The notes beneath the pieces were generated by a model. The model saw nothing but the letters and a program-made list of their open reading frames with translations. It was not told where the DNA came from and searched no databases. From NCBI RefSeq assembly GCF_000213175.1, contig NW_009799100.1:3181433-3245432 (forward strand): a stretch of 64,000 bases of DNA, read 5' to 3'. The translations under genes were made by a program, and so were the position numbers. Of this stretch, positions 1-12,383 are shown one piece after another (within the stretch, counting starts at the first letter, position 1; every line of letters begins with the position of its first letter). The DNA is from Neurospora tetrasperma FGSC 2508 (taxonomy: Eukaryota > Ascomycota > Sordariomycetes > Sordariales > Sordariaceae).

Positions 1-758
<758 letters not shown>

Positions 759-1680
759 TGCTGCGCAAAACGATGGCTATCAGTTCTCGGGTTCAGTGTG
801 TCGCGTATGTGGAATTGACGGCGGATGGAGAGGAGGAACGGGTCGCTATATGTGTATATGTATGCCCAACATGGCACTGACTCACCGGCGGCAACTGAGT
901 CAACTCGGGGGGCGGGACTGGGCTGGCTTAGATGATGTCTGGGAGTAAGGTGATGGAATGCGCCGAACACTGGACGAGACAGGAAACAGCACTGCGCAAT
1001 GGGCACAGACTCTCTTCAGGCACACAAGCGGGAGACGGGCTTCACATTCAGCGCACACAGTTTTGGAGATGCCCCGCATTCGAGACTGGGACGGAACCCG
1101 CAGCATGGACACGCGCCAGCGATGCTCGGGCCCTGTCAAACGATCCCAGGGCCCTCGAGGGGCACTTCCGCTTGAGGTGGTGGGGTTTCTGGAGTCTGGA
1201 TTCCCGCTCTGGAGCTGGAGGTCAACAGCTGCCAGGCAAGAGAAGGACCCTGGGGGCAGCTATTGACAGCTGGTTCCTTATCGGTGCAAAGCGATAACAT
1301 TTTTTTGATGCCAGCGCGGTCGCGCGGTCGAGGTCATCGGGCAATGTGGGCGGTGGGGCAGGGACGTGCTGAAGCTGCCCGCCTCCAGCTGTGTGGGCTT
1401 TGCCTGCCAGCACCTCAGCGCCTGAAGTTCAGAACAGAGAGGGGCCCGGCGGTCGGGCGAAGCTCTGAGAATCGAGATTGCTCGGATTCCACATTTGGCG
1501 TGCTGTTGCTGCTGGAGCTTCCATCCCGCCTTTCACAGTTAACCATTGACCGTTGTACGAACCTACCCACCTTCCTGACCTAAACCCAGCTTTTCGATCG
1601 TCTGTTTCCCCTCGCCCCTCGACGACGACGACGACGACGACGACGGCCGTAATCCATTCGCATTCCACACTCATCTAACC
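759..1680. promoter_or_regulatory. Divergent intergenic region between ProRS and CCT1
   Basis: About 920 bases separate the two start codons of two constitutive translation/folding genes transcribed in opposite directions. It must hold both promoters and both 5' leaders. I see short overlapping reading frames on both strands but none that looks like a protein, and no clear TATA box. A pyrimidine-rich stretch and a (CGA)n tract lie just upstream of the CCT1 ATG. Confidence 0.6.
1620..1645. repeat. (CGA)n microsatellite in CCT1 leader
   Basis: A perfect tract of roughly eight CGA units lies about 35-60 nt upstream of the CCT1 start codon, so probably in the transcribed 5' leader. A similar tract occurs at 39286-39309. 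Confidence 0.85.
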
Positions 1681-3561
1681 ATGGCTTCCATGTTCGCCCA
1701 GTCGGGCAGCGGCACCCTTTTCCTCGGCGGCCAAAAGATTTCCGGTGCTGATATCAGAGACCAGAATGGCAAGTCTCACCTGCCCCTGAGCCTCCAGTAG
1801 TCACGGTTCCCACCATCAAGCAATGTTTGGGATAGCATCAAGGTCTGGTCGCTAACCCATGATGGTTGCGTATAGTCATCGCCACACAAGCTATCGCAAA
1901 CGTCGTCAAGAGCTCCTTCGGCCCCAGCGGTCTCGACAAGATGATGGTCGATGACATTGGTGTAAGTTGCTTCTCCCTCGCCCCTATCGCCAAAAGCTGA
2001 GTGAACCCCGCCATGCCTAACACCGTTTGCGCAGGATGTTACGGTTACAAACGATGGCGCTACTATCCTCAGCTTGCTCGACGTTGAGCACCCCGCCGGC
2101 AAGATCCTCGTCGACCTTGCGCACCAACAAGATAAGGAGGTTGGCGATGGCACAACATCAGTCGTCCTGATCGCGGCCGAGCTGCTCAAGAGAGGAAACG
2201 ACTTGATGAAGAACCGGATACACCCCACAACCATCATCACCGGCTACCGTCTGGCTCTCAGGGAGGCGGTCAAGTACATGAAAGAGCACATCAGCATCAA
2301 GGTCGAGAACCTCGGTCGCGAGTCCCTCCTCAGCATCGCCAAGACCTCCATGTCCAGCAAGATCATCGGCGCCGATTCCGACTTCTTCGCCAACATGGTT
2401 GTTGACGCCATCCAGGCCGTCAAGACCACCAACAACAAGAACGAGACCAAGTACCCCGTCAAGGCGGTCAACATTCTCAAGGCCCACGGCAAGGGCGTTA
2501 CCGAGTCGATGCTCATCAAGGGCTATGCCCTCAACTGCACTGTCGCCTCCCAGGCTATGACCACCCGTGTGACAGACGCCAAGATTGCTTGCTTGGATAT
2601 CAACCTTCAGAAGGAGAGGATGAAGCTTGGTGTTCAGATTACAGTCGATGATCCCCAGCAGCTCGAGGCCATTCGCGCGCGTGAGTCCGGCATGATCATT
2701 GAGCGCGTCGAGATGATTCTCAAGGCGGGCGCAAACGTCATTCTGACGACAAAGGGTATTGATGACATGGTTCTCAAGCTTTTCGTTGAAAAGGGCGCTA
2801 TGGCTGTGCGCCGCTGCAAGAAGGAGGATCTTCGTCGCATCGCCCGTGCCACCGGCGCCACCCTCCTCAGCACTCTTTCCGATCTCAACGGCGACGAGAA
2901 GTTCGAGCCCTCTTACCTCGGTCACGCCGAGGAGGTTGTGCAGGAGCGCATTTCCGACGACGAGTGCATCTTGATCAAGGGTACCAAGGTTCACTCTTCG
3001 GCTTCCATCATTCTCCGTGGCCCCAACGACTTCACCCTCGACGAGATGGAGCGCTCGGTTCACGACAGCTTGTGCGCCGTTAAGCGTACTTTGGAGAGCG
3101 GCAGCATTGTGCCCGGTGGTGGCGCGGTCGAGACGGCTCTGCACATTTACCTGGAGGAGTACGCCGGTACTGTCGGTTCCAGGGAGCAGCTCGCCATTGG
3201 TGAGTTTGCCCAATCGCTACTCGTTATTCCCAAGACCTTGGCCGTCAACGCCGCCAAGGACGCCTCCGAGCTTGTCGCCCAACTACGATCGAGGCACGCT
3301 CTGTCGCAGCGCATCCAAGAGGGTGAGGCGAACGAGGACGAGAAGATCGTTGCCCGTAAGAAGGCCTACAAGAACTACGGTCTTGACCTGATGAAGGGCA
3401 AGGTTGTGGACGAGATCAAGGCCGGCGTTATGGAGCCCAGCATGAGCAAGATCACGCAACTGAAGAGTGCGGTAGAAGCATGCATCAGCATCATGCGTAT
3501 CGATACCCTCATCAAACTCGACCCTGAACAGAGGCCCGAGGATGATGGACACGACCACTAA
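1681..3561 (+). CDS. CCT1: T-complex protein 1 subunit alpha (CCT1/TCP1 chaperonin)
   Basis: A subunit of the cytosolic CCT/TRiC ring that folds actin, tubulin and other proteins using ATP. Exons 1681-1768, 1876-1961 and 2035-3561 give 566 residues, normal for the family. Visible signatures are [11 protein letters not shown] and TNDGATIL near the N-terminus, the ATP-site GDGTTS at about residue 95, and the C-terminal VPGGGAVE and [14 protein letters not shown] blocks. The alpha subunit is favoured over the other seven by [36 protein letters not shown] and the [13 protein letters not shown] tail. Intron 2 (1962-2034) is a standard GT-AG intron with a CTAAC branch site. Intron 1 (1769-1875) starts with GCAAGT: only this GC donor restores the frame (exon 1 ends in phase 1), so it is a GC-AG intron. 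Confidence 0.97.
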
Positions 3562-4719
3562 AGGGGTTGTTGAGATTTGTTAGATGTTGCCATGTAGTTT
3601 GGGAGTACATAATGTATAGAAACTCTGGAAACTACCCAGCATGGTATCAAGTCTGTGTACGTCATCTGCTTTTCCCTGTCATGATTCACTTGCGTTGCGC
3701 GGTTACGCAAGGCGAGCTGTCCCTGGCATCCTAAACATCACTGACTGGGGGAGTGCATTTCAACCCTAACCCTGCTCAGGGGTAAACCGAGTTCAATGTC
3801 AAACTTGCATGATTATTCGACCTTAACCCAACTACACTTCATCTCCCCCCCTTTAACCTTGGTTCTCTTTTTCTCTTTTCTTTCCCCCTCTGACGACCGT
3901 ACTTGAGAAGTCAGGAAGTAGTTTCTTCACTGTGCATTCATATTAAATATCCTCGGAACATCTCCGACAAACCCATTCCCAGCCCGCTACCCGTGTCCGT
4001 TTTCTCCCTCGTACAATCCATCGCTCCCATGGATTCACGACTGCTTGTAGCGCCGACAGTGACACGGTGAGGCTCACCGCTTCGAGCCCGATGAATGATC
4101 ACAAACTCCGAGTTGATAATGTCTCGTCATCACTACACGGGTTTGGATCTTACCTCAGCTACGCCTTAGTTGAAAGAGTGTCGATCAGTGGACTCCACCA
4201 AAGCATCGAGACTATATCTACATTCCGAATAGGAGATAGAAAGAGCATCACTTTTGCTGTGATCGTTAAAAACGCCCTATGAGCGGGTCCCCAGAGACAG
4301 CTTTACAAGTAGGCAGACAAAAACTGCTGCCCATGTTAGTTGTCAAAGCCTTTCAACCACTTGCACGTGTAGGCGTCGACGCTCAAGGCCATGATATCAC
4401 CTGAATCCTCCTCGTAGCACGGTGAAACTAATCCTTCGGCTTGACCATCATGTCTATACGTCACGAAATGTCTGTTGAACTCTTTGATAGAAGATGGTAG
4501 AACAGGAGGATGCACGGTATCTCCAGGTACACATGCTCTTATGCTGGACACAGGTGACGATAAGTCTATATTAACCGCCCGTTGTTTTCCATTGAAGGCA
4601 GTCTGTTCTCGTCACCATCTCAAGCAAAAAGCACATCAGACGTTCAAAACCATAACGCAGCGTACCAGTTCCATTCACACCAACAACTTCAACACAATTC
4701 CTCCTAGGCACCCGCAACA
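3562..4719. other. Intergenic region, CCT1 3' flank and promoter of the secreted-protein gene
   Basis: No supported gene. The first few hundred bases are the CCT1 3' UTR and terminator region. At 3762-3773 there is a telobox-like AACCCTAACCCT. CT-rich tracts at 3840-3900 and 4000-4020 look like promoter or leader sequence. Small reading frames at 4067-4282 and 4336-4551 have no recognisable features. Confidence 0.5.
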
Positions 4720-5184
4720 ATGAAGCTCGCCATCATCCTCACTTTCGTCGCCACCGCTCTCGCCTTCACCAGGCCCAAGGCGAACGAATACAAGAACTCC
4801 GACTGGTAAGTACCTATCTATCTTACTTACCTACCCTACCTCCTTCCCAACCTTCACCTATAAGTCGAACTGCACCTGAAAATCAGAGATGGAAAGTTAT
4901 CCTAAAGACCCGTCACTAACTCGGCGTACAGCTCCGACCTAAACTACGGCCACAACTCCTTCTTCCTCGAGGACGTGACCATGGACGATACCACCAAGTC
5001 GGTCTACCTCACCGATGGTAGTACACTCGAGGGCATGCCTAAGGGCTGGTTTGGCTACTCGGACAAGACCGGCGACGGAGGCAAGTGCTCGGGCGAGAAA
5101 CTGGGTCGGTTGCCGGAGAAGTGTGTCAATATTGACACTCTTGCTTCTGAGAGGATTAAGTGCGTTCGGTCTGAGGTCCTCTAG
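4720..5184 (+). CDS. Small secreted cysteine-containing protein (effector-like candidate)
   Basis: Two exons (4720-4805 and 4932-5184) joined across a GTAAGT...CAG intron with a CACTAAC branch site give 112 residues. The first 15 residues, MKLAIILTFVATALA, form a textbook signal peptide with an Ala-Leu-Ala cleavage site. The mature chain of about 97 residues is acidic and polar with four cysteines (NSDCSD, GKCSG, EKCVN, IKCVR), enough for two disulfides. No transmembrane segment follows and I recognise no domain. The splice is supported because it builds a cysteine codon across the junction and keeps a single frame to the stop at 5184. Small secreted proteins of this shape are common in plant-associated and saprotrophic ascomycetes. 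A role as effector, antimicrobial or cell-wall protein is inference only. Confidence 0.8.
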
Positions 5185-6031
5185 GTGAGCGAAAGTACAT
5201 GATGGGATTACCTGGGAGGGAAATGGCATGCCGTGTCAGATTCGTTCGAAGGTAGTGGAAATAATGAGCATGTATGAATAAATGGGTAGCATTTAGGAAA
5301 TCGTACGAATGAGGGCCGCGAACTCTGTCTCCGCTCTGTTGCTACATGTTCCACTTTGGAGCCGTTGACATGTGAACCGTTCCATGTTGGGGACTCAACT
5401 TCGAAAGTGCCCACCAACATCATTTTCTGCTGTGTTTGATACATTCTTCGAGAATGCCAACACAGAGGTTGGGTGGGCCCAATCGGAGTACGTCGCATTG
5501 CATATTGCTGATATCGCCCAATAAGAGGTTTTATCCTTTACCCGGGATGCATTATGACTATCCTGTGGGCTGGCCAGAGTCCTTGACTCGTTATCGTCAT
5601 GATATGGATATATTGTGGAATCACCGATCCACCTTCAACATAACACCGACCATCGTCAAAACAAAAAATCGATGAACATCACGGCTACCCACCCACGGAC
5701 TTGATCTCCTTGACTCCCACAGATTCGCATGGGAAAGTGCTTTTTCACACGCTAAATTCTCTGCACACCGTAGTTCTTTCCTCCATTTGCCAGCGGTCTG
5801 TGTGTGGAGTTCCTTCGGTGATTTTACCCATCACTTAGTCTTGAATCTGGACCTGCCTGGGCCCATCCAGGGCTAGTTCTTATTCGAAACGGCTTGCATA
5901 TATCAGATTTGACTTTTACTCTCTTCTTGAGCATCTGTACTACTATTTCATCATTGTCCCACTGGCTTTGCCTTTCTTTTTAAATTTTTTTTTTTTAATA
6001 AAACACGGAAGTTCAACAGCCGTAATTCACA
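5185..6031. other. Intergenic region upstream of the MFS gene
   Basis: No gene recognised. It should hold the 3' UTR of the secreted-protein gene and the promoter of the transporter gene. Just before the transporter ATG there is a T-run followed by AATAAAAC (about 5975-6005). Confidence 0.5.
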
Positions 6032-7805
6032 ATGTCTGGCCACTTCGACACCAACCCACCACAATCCCCAAATCTCGATTCCGACGCCATTGAACTCGTC
6101 CAAATCGGCCAACAACATGCGTCTTTCGCCGGGCACGAGTCAGACCCAGAAACCCTGCGTGCAGCCGGCGGCACTCCTCCTCCGGAGGGCATCGACCCGG
6201 CCACCATTGCCTTGGTAGAAGACGTCCCTCCAGATGGCGGGTACGGATGGGTGATTGTGGGGGCAGTTTTTCTTATCAACGTCAACACCTGGGGCATCAA
6301 CAGCGCCTGGGGAATTTTCATGGAGCAGTATATCCGCGAGAACACCTTTCCGGAAGCCAGCCATTTTGAGTACGCCCTCGTCGGAGGTTTGTCTGTCTCG
6401 CTGGCTCTGATCTTGGGACCAATTATTAGTGCTATCCAGAAAACGTTGGGTACCAGGTATACGATGGTACTGGGTTCTTTGATGATCTTTGCTGGACTAT
6501 TTTCTGCGTCGGCGGCTAGTCGGGTATGGCATCTTTTCATGAGCGTGGGGCTTTGTATGGGATTTGGGTTTGGGCTGCTTTATATCCCGGTGAGTTGCCG
6601 TTCCTCTATGGATATGTTGAAAAAAAAAAAAAGGAAAAAAAAACTGGGTGAGTGGCTTACAATGAACACAAACAGGCAATGGGACTCCTCCCCCCATGGT
6701 TTTCACGCCACCGAAGCCTGGCTCTCGGTCTTGCAACGGCGGGAGCAGGCGGTGGCATCGCATGGAACCTCATCACTGGCAAACTCCTTGCCGTTTCGGG
6801 ATTGAAATGGACCTGGCGGATTCTTGCCCTTGTCTCCATTGCTTTCAACATCATTTGCGCCTTCCTCTGCCGCGAGCGGCCTATCAGCTCTTCCACGGGG
6901 TCGTCGAAACGCCGATCCTTCAACATCCGTGATTTTGGCAGGACCCAGGTCCTTCTTATTCTCCTGTGGGGTTTCATAACCGAATTCGGCTACGTCTCCC
7001 TCTGGTACTCTCTTCCGAGCTATGCAACCAGTATCGGCCTCACTCCATCCCAAGGATCCGTGGTAAATGCCATGTTGAGTTTGGGAGTGGGCGTTGGGCG
7101 CCCGCTTGTTGGGTAAGTGAGCTCTCTAACTAACACTGCCTCGCTTATCTGTTGCTCCTCCAGCGTCAATTTCCGGCAGTATGCTAATTTTCCTATCACC
7201 TAACTAGCGCCCTCAGCGACCGCTTCGGCCGTATCAACCTCGCCCTCTTCTGCTGCTCTTCATGCGCCATCCTCTGCCTAACCCTCTGGATTCTCGCCCG
7301 CTCGTACGCCGGCTTGATCATCTTTGCCTTAGCCGCAGGCGCTGGAGGTGGTTGTTTCTGGTCCACGGTGAATCCGATCCTGGCGGAAACCGTCAGTCTC
7401 GCCGAAAGCAGTGCCATTTTTGGCACTATCTGCTTCGCCTTGGTAATTCCTACCACTTTTGGAGAAGCCATTGCGCTGCAGCTTGTCAAGGGCGGAGACG
7501 GCATAAACAAGTTCATTCCGAGCCAAATCTTTGTCGGTTGTACGTTCCTGGGGGGCACCGCTTTACTCATGCTCCTTCGAAGCTGGCAGATTTGCGAGAT
7601 TGAGAGGAAAAACGAGGGCATGGGGAGTAATCAAAATGGGGAGGGCCACAAGAGGTCTGGAGAAGAAAGCCGAACGGAGGAGGATTTGGAGGAAGGGGTT
7701 ATGGCTTCGGGAAGAAGCGCTGGGGTGGCGGTGTTGGGCGAGTTGAGGAGCTCGGCTGCTGGGATGTGGTCTCCGAGAAAACTATTTGTTGCGAGGAGGG
7801 TGTAG
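6032..7805 (+). CDS. MFS transporter, monocarboxylate-porter type
   Basis: A predicted plasma-membrane secondary transporter of the major facilitator superfamily, closest to the fungal monocarboxylate/riboflavin-like porters (MCT family). Exons 6032-6589, 6676-7112 and 7208-7805 give 530 residues. The N-terminal 65 residues are hydrophilic. They are followed by the MCT-type entry motif PPDGGYGWVIVGAVF and then about 12 hydrophobic segments in two groups of six, separated by a basic loop (SSTGSSKRRSFNIRDFGR). The GALSDRFGRINLA segment matches the MFS loop between helices. The C-terminal tail of about 75 residues is charged and cytosolic. Intron 1 (6590-6675) contains A-runs and intron 2 (7113-7207) ends in CTAACTAG; both restore the frame exactly. 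The substrate cannot be told from sequence. Confidence 0.9.
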
Positions 7806-8330
7806 CGATGGGTGGCATGTCACGGTAAAAAGCGTTTGTTTCACTCGGGTTTGGGACTGTGTTCAGCGAAACCATGTGTTTATTTAGATCTAAAAGCACT
7901 AATTAACTCTTTGATGATAGTATCTCAAGCCAGGCGAATACTTGTGTTTGAACTCGCTTATGTGCTTATAAACACCAGTTATAATTGGTTCTGCGCCTCA
8001 AATGCTTCCCTAACATAGGTAAATGACGGCAGTCGAACCGTGCTGGAAGCGCCGTGAGCAAAACAACGGGCAACAACCAGTAGTCAGGGGGTAGCAAAGG
8101 CGAAAAGTATGTACGGCTCAAAGCCCTTCGAAGTGCATCCCAGTCTTCGCAAAACCTGTCCTGATCGTGCTTTCCTTGAACACGGTCGTAAAGAAGAAAT
8201 GTTGCTGTTCGTAGATGACGGAAAGAGAAAGTTGCTCCATAGAAAAAGAGCCACCGAACAAAGCAGAAGAAAATTGCAAGTGACTGTCAAGTTCTGAAAG
8301 AAAGCGACAGCTTCAACCTTCAGTAACCTC
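7806..8330. other. Convergent 3' intergenic region
   Basis: Tail-to-tail spacer between the MFS gene and the SNF2 helicase gene. Short frames on either strand have no homology I can recognise. Confidence 0.5.
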
Positions 8331-11300
8331 TCACCAATCACTATCATCGCTGTCACTGCTAGAGTCGGAGTCGAAGTCATTGCCAGACTCGCCCTCGCAG
8401 GTATGATGAACTCGAGAGCTGCCCTCGCCACCGTTCGTTGCATCTTGGCCTTCATCACCCTTGTCACTCTCGTCATCCTCATAATCACTCTCGATTACGA
8501 GAGTACCGTCGGTTCGTCTTCTCGTCCGTCCGAAAAGAGATCCTACCTCCTCGTCCGTGAGCTTATGCTTGGTGTTATCATTCGTCTGGATAGCCTTGCT
8601 GATGGCTTTCAGCTTGTCCTCTTGTAAGTCGATAATCCGCTTGTCGATGGTATTCTTTGCTAGGATCCGCGTGAACCAGCTTTCTTTCTTCTGCCCACTG
8701 CATTGATGTTAGCAACCATGACATATCACCTGATTCTACCAGATAAGACTTCATTCGCGGCTGAACTGTAACTTACAACCTGAACACACGACCAAATGCT
8801 TGTTTTTCTTCACATCATTATTAGTATCATAATGTCAGATGAACCTTCGGAGGTGCATAAAACATACCCATCCCATTGTTCCACCAGGCATCCAGTATAA
8901 CTACGCGATTTGCGGCTGCCAAATTGAGAGATTGTCCTCCGACTCGCAAAGACGACACCTGGACGGGACCTTGGTCAGTATCAGGAAACGGAGAGACCTC
9001 ATGATGTACGAGAAAGGTCAACCTATTCTGAGACATGAATTCTTACCAGAACTTTGATCCTTGGATTCGTCTGAAAGGCTTTGATCTGATCCTCACGGAC
9101 GGTTGGACCCATTCCGCCAAAGAGGTAAAGGAAATCAATCTTCTCCTGTTGCAGCACACGGCCCAAAATTCTACCCAGCAGAATCCAGTGAGTAAAGACG
9201 ATAATCTTGTCATCAGGCGCATCTTTCTGCCATTCAAGAATGATGTCTTTCAATCTGGTTGTTTTAGCGCTGGGTGTCATATTTACCGTATGCTTTCTGT
9301 CAGCCTCCGCGAGAAAGGTTGCGTTCCTAGGATCACCCATAGGCTGGAACCCATGAAAGTCGTCGCCGAGGTCATGTTTGCCTTCCTTGCTCTTCCTGAT
9401 TGCGTTATAAGATTTTCTCGCCGTCGAAGCCATATCTGATACTGATGCCCTGTCGTCTCGCTGGCTCTGAGTGCTGTATCTAATGATTAATGGGTCCAAC
9501 AACGCGCGACGACATGTGGAAACTGGGCAGATATAACGCTTCGCCTTCCGTGACTTTGCCCTCTCAACGTGGTCATGGATGCATTCAGGGCAGTAGAAAT
9601 GATCGCACTAAGGCAGCTCTTGGTTAGTCCATCACTAGGTTGATATGATTCAGAAGATGGAGGAGGACCTACCTTTGGTTCATTATGTTCCGGTTCATTT
9701 GTCAATTCCAAACACACGCTGCAAATTTCCGCTCTGCTTTGCATGTCCATTTTTGCCTTCTGCATGCTTTCAAGTTGCGGGGCTATGTCGAACTCTTCAC
9801 CATAGTCGCCTTCTCCGAACTTGTCGTGGTCGTCCCCCGCATAAGGTTGACGTCTGAGAACACCCTGCTGAACTAACCCATCACACCAGCGGCCTATTTG
9901 TTGAACATATCTCTGATTGGTCTTGAGCTTGCAAAGCTCTTCCTTCAGCTTCTGTATGTCATCCGGCGTGAAGTGGTCACGCATGAGGGACTCGAGTAGG
10001 TATGGGTGGGCGGTAGCTTGCCGCAATCGAAGAGCTAGGGTGAGGTATGATTTAATAAACTTGTCGGCTGTTGTGTTTATGCCTGCGCGTTGCATGAATT
10101 TGTCGTTGAGCTCCTTCCTGAACTTGCCCTCTACCATCCTGTAAATGAGCGTCTCCTCTCTGGAGAAGTTAACCCATAGTTCCAGATCAGGGTGCGTAAT
10201 AGGAATTTTGAACAAAGCTCTGCCCAGGAAAACAGTTGTGATATCCCTCTTCAAAACGATTTCAGAAAGAAGAGCGGAGAGATCAGCAGGAAGACCTCGA
10301 GCTTGTTGGGGCTTTTTCAGCTCGAATTTCTTTCTAAATTGCCTGAAAGAACCGGTGTCCGGAACTTTCAAATCAAAAAGCGTAGAAAAGGGTAAAGCTC
10401 GGAGAGACCGTTTTGAAGAGGTGTTGCGCTGAGTAACCACTTGTATTCACCTTGGAGCGCAAGACATGCCTTAGCTGTCTGGGTGTTCTGGTTCTTGATA
10501 GCGTGGCACTCGTCCAGAATTACTCGGAACCACTTGACTTTGAAGAGCTCTCCTTCCTGTTCTCTCATGCGCTCAGATACTTCTGGCAGGCTTAAACCTT
10601 ATTGAAGTAGAGATTCCTGAGACCGTTCATTCGGAAATCCTTTGACCACCTCTTGATAGCTGCTGACAACTATGTCCATCCTGTTCATGCTGCCCTGTCG
10701 CATGCGATGCTGGCGAGTAGAATGGTACTGATCGGATGTCATGCGAGATGTATGTTTTGCGATCTCCTCCATCCATTGCGAAACTGCAGAGGCCGGGACG
10801 ACGATTAGGGTACCACCATGACTAGGATCTTCATCTCTGTCCCACGGAGCAATGCATGCCAATGTCATTACTGTCTTTCCCAAGCCAGTATCATCGCACT
10901 GAAAACCGCCGGGAACATCTCCAGAACGTTCTCTGTTCACCATCCATCCAGCGCCAGCAAATTGGTAGTGATGAAGCCGAGACTCAAGACCAGCGATCTT
11001 CCATGTACCACCATCTTGCTTGTAATTCTTCTTGCCAAATGCAACACGCGCTTCCTTTAGCTGTTTTAGATCACCTGCAATTCTCTTCTTCTCTTGAGGG
11101 GTAAGCATGCCGTCGGCTTCAATGGCATCTCTGATATGCCTCTCCATCCCTTCAACAGTCTTTGCTTCCTCAGGGAGTTGGTCGAATGTTGCGAGGATCC
11201 TCATATGATTTCTGGCTATCACTGGGTCCTCTCCGCCCAACATACTAGTGATCATCTGCATGGCCTTCTCCTTCTGCTTTTTCTTCTTGTGTGCCGTCAT

Positions 11301-12383
11301 CTTTGGCTCAGGCTTGGGTTTTTTGGCTCTGGCCTTCCCAGGCTCCGCATACGCCCCTTTTCGTTTCTTGGTAGTATCCGATGTTGGAACCCTGCTATTA
11401 TGGGGCGTATCTCTGTCCCTGTCTCCATCCACACTCGGCGGTTCGACAGATGCCCCAAGTCTCCGTCGAATACTCTCAATCTTTCGGTCAACTTCTTCAA
11501 GCCTCATCTCACCCGTTGGTGTTAATTTGCCCTTGGCGCTGCGGCGCTCCAGCAAATTCTGCTCTGCCACCAGTATCTGCAGCTCATGCTCCATCTCCTC
11601 AATGTCGTCATCATCATCCCCCTCGTATTCATCATCGATATGCTGGACCTCTCTGCCAGGTTTTGGGCGTTTCTTCGGTGAGCGTTTCAAGCCATCTTTA
11701 CCACCCGCAATGGGTCTGCGGCCGTGGCGGTGCCGCCGTTCGCTTGCGATAGATCCATCGGAGAGTTCTGCGTATTCGTCCATCATAAACTCATCTGTCT
11801 CTTCGCCTCTGTCGGAATGTTGGGAGACAAACAAATTGTCGCCACTGACTGCACCATTGTCGTTGTCATGGTCGTCAATTCCATTGTCATATTCTTCGAC
11901 TTTGACAGTAACCTTCTTTCCGCCAAGACCGATAACATCAGGTGCAACTCGGACTTGTGTGCTGAAGGGCTTAGAGTTGGCCTTCATTCTGACGTGTTCC
12001 GGGACATCGGCTTCATCGATGATCATACAATCATCGTCATCGTCATCACCAACACCAACGGTTGAGTTCACAACGTCGTTCTTCCGGGATTTCTGTTGGT
12101 GAACTGGCATAATCTGATTGACGTCCAGGCTAGCGACATCCTCCTGCTTGACAGTTGTGTCCTTGGCTGTGTTCTGGGTGCCGAAAGAAACTCGGTTCCG
12201 GACACTTTGGATAGAATCCTCAGGGTCTTCCGCCTTGATCTCATCGCCGCGAGACAGCAACCACTGCCGGCGTATCTCTCCAGTGGATCCGGTATGAGCG
12301 CTCATGTTGGGCCTTGCTGGAGCTGAGGATACCCTTGTACCCCCGTCTTCGGGATGTGAATCTGAGAGTTGCCCCATGATCAT
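8331..12383 (-). CDS. SNF2-family DNA helicase with RING finger (Rad5/Rad16-like), frame broken as sequenced
   Basis: A nuclear DNA-dependent ATPase of the Rad5/Rad16/Uls1 group, expected to combine chromatin or DNA translocation with ubiquitin-ligase activity. Exons: 12383-9673, 9607-9047, 8958-8868, 8807-8777 and 8697-8331, about 1,250 codons. Order: acidic low-complexity N-terminus with basic patches; ATPase half with CDDTGLGKT (Walker A, near residue 494), DECH box (ILDECHAIKN) and LLSATPLQN; a C3HC4 RING (CSVCLE...CDHFYCPECIHDH...YICPVSTC); and a helicase C half (KIIVFTHW, SLRVGGQSLNLAAANRV, QAFGRVFR). An acidic Ser/Asp-rich tail ends the protein. The four introns restore the frame, and a probable 5'-leader intron lies at 12458-12542. 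Within the first exon there is an in-frame TAA at 10599-10601, and the frame changes near 10368-10378, between the LRFL and KVPDTG blocks. This means decay, assembly error or an unusual intron. Confidence 0.85.

Noticed and set aside
2158-3213. 351-codon open frame on the minus strand inside CCT1
   Set aside because: Antisense shadow of a strongly codon-biased gene; Leu/Val/Asp/Gly-rich without domains.
11248-12102. 284-codon plus-strand frame within the SNF2 gene
   Set aside because: Ser/Pro-rich antisense of the acidic N-terminal region; no features.
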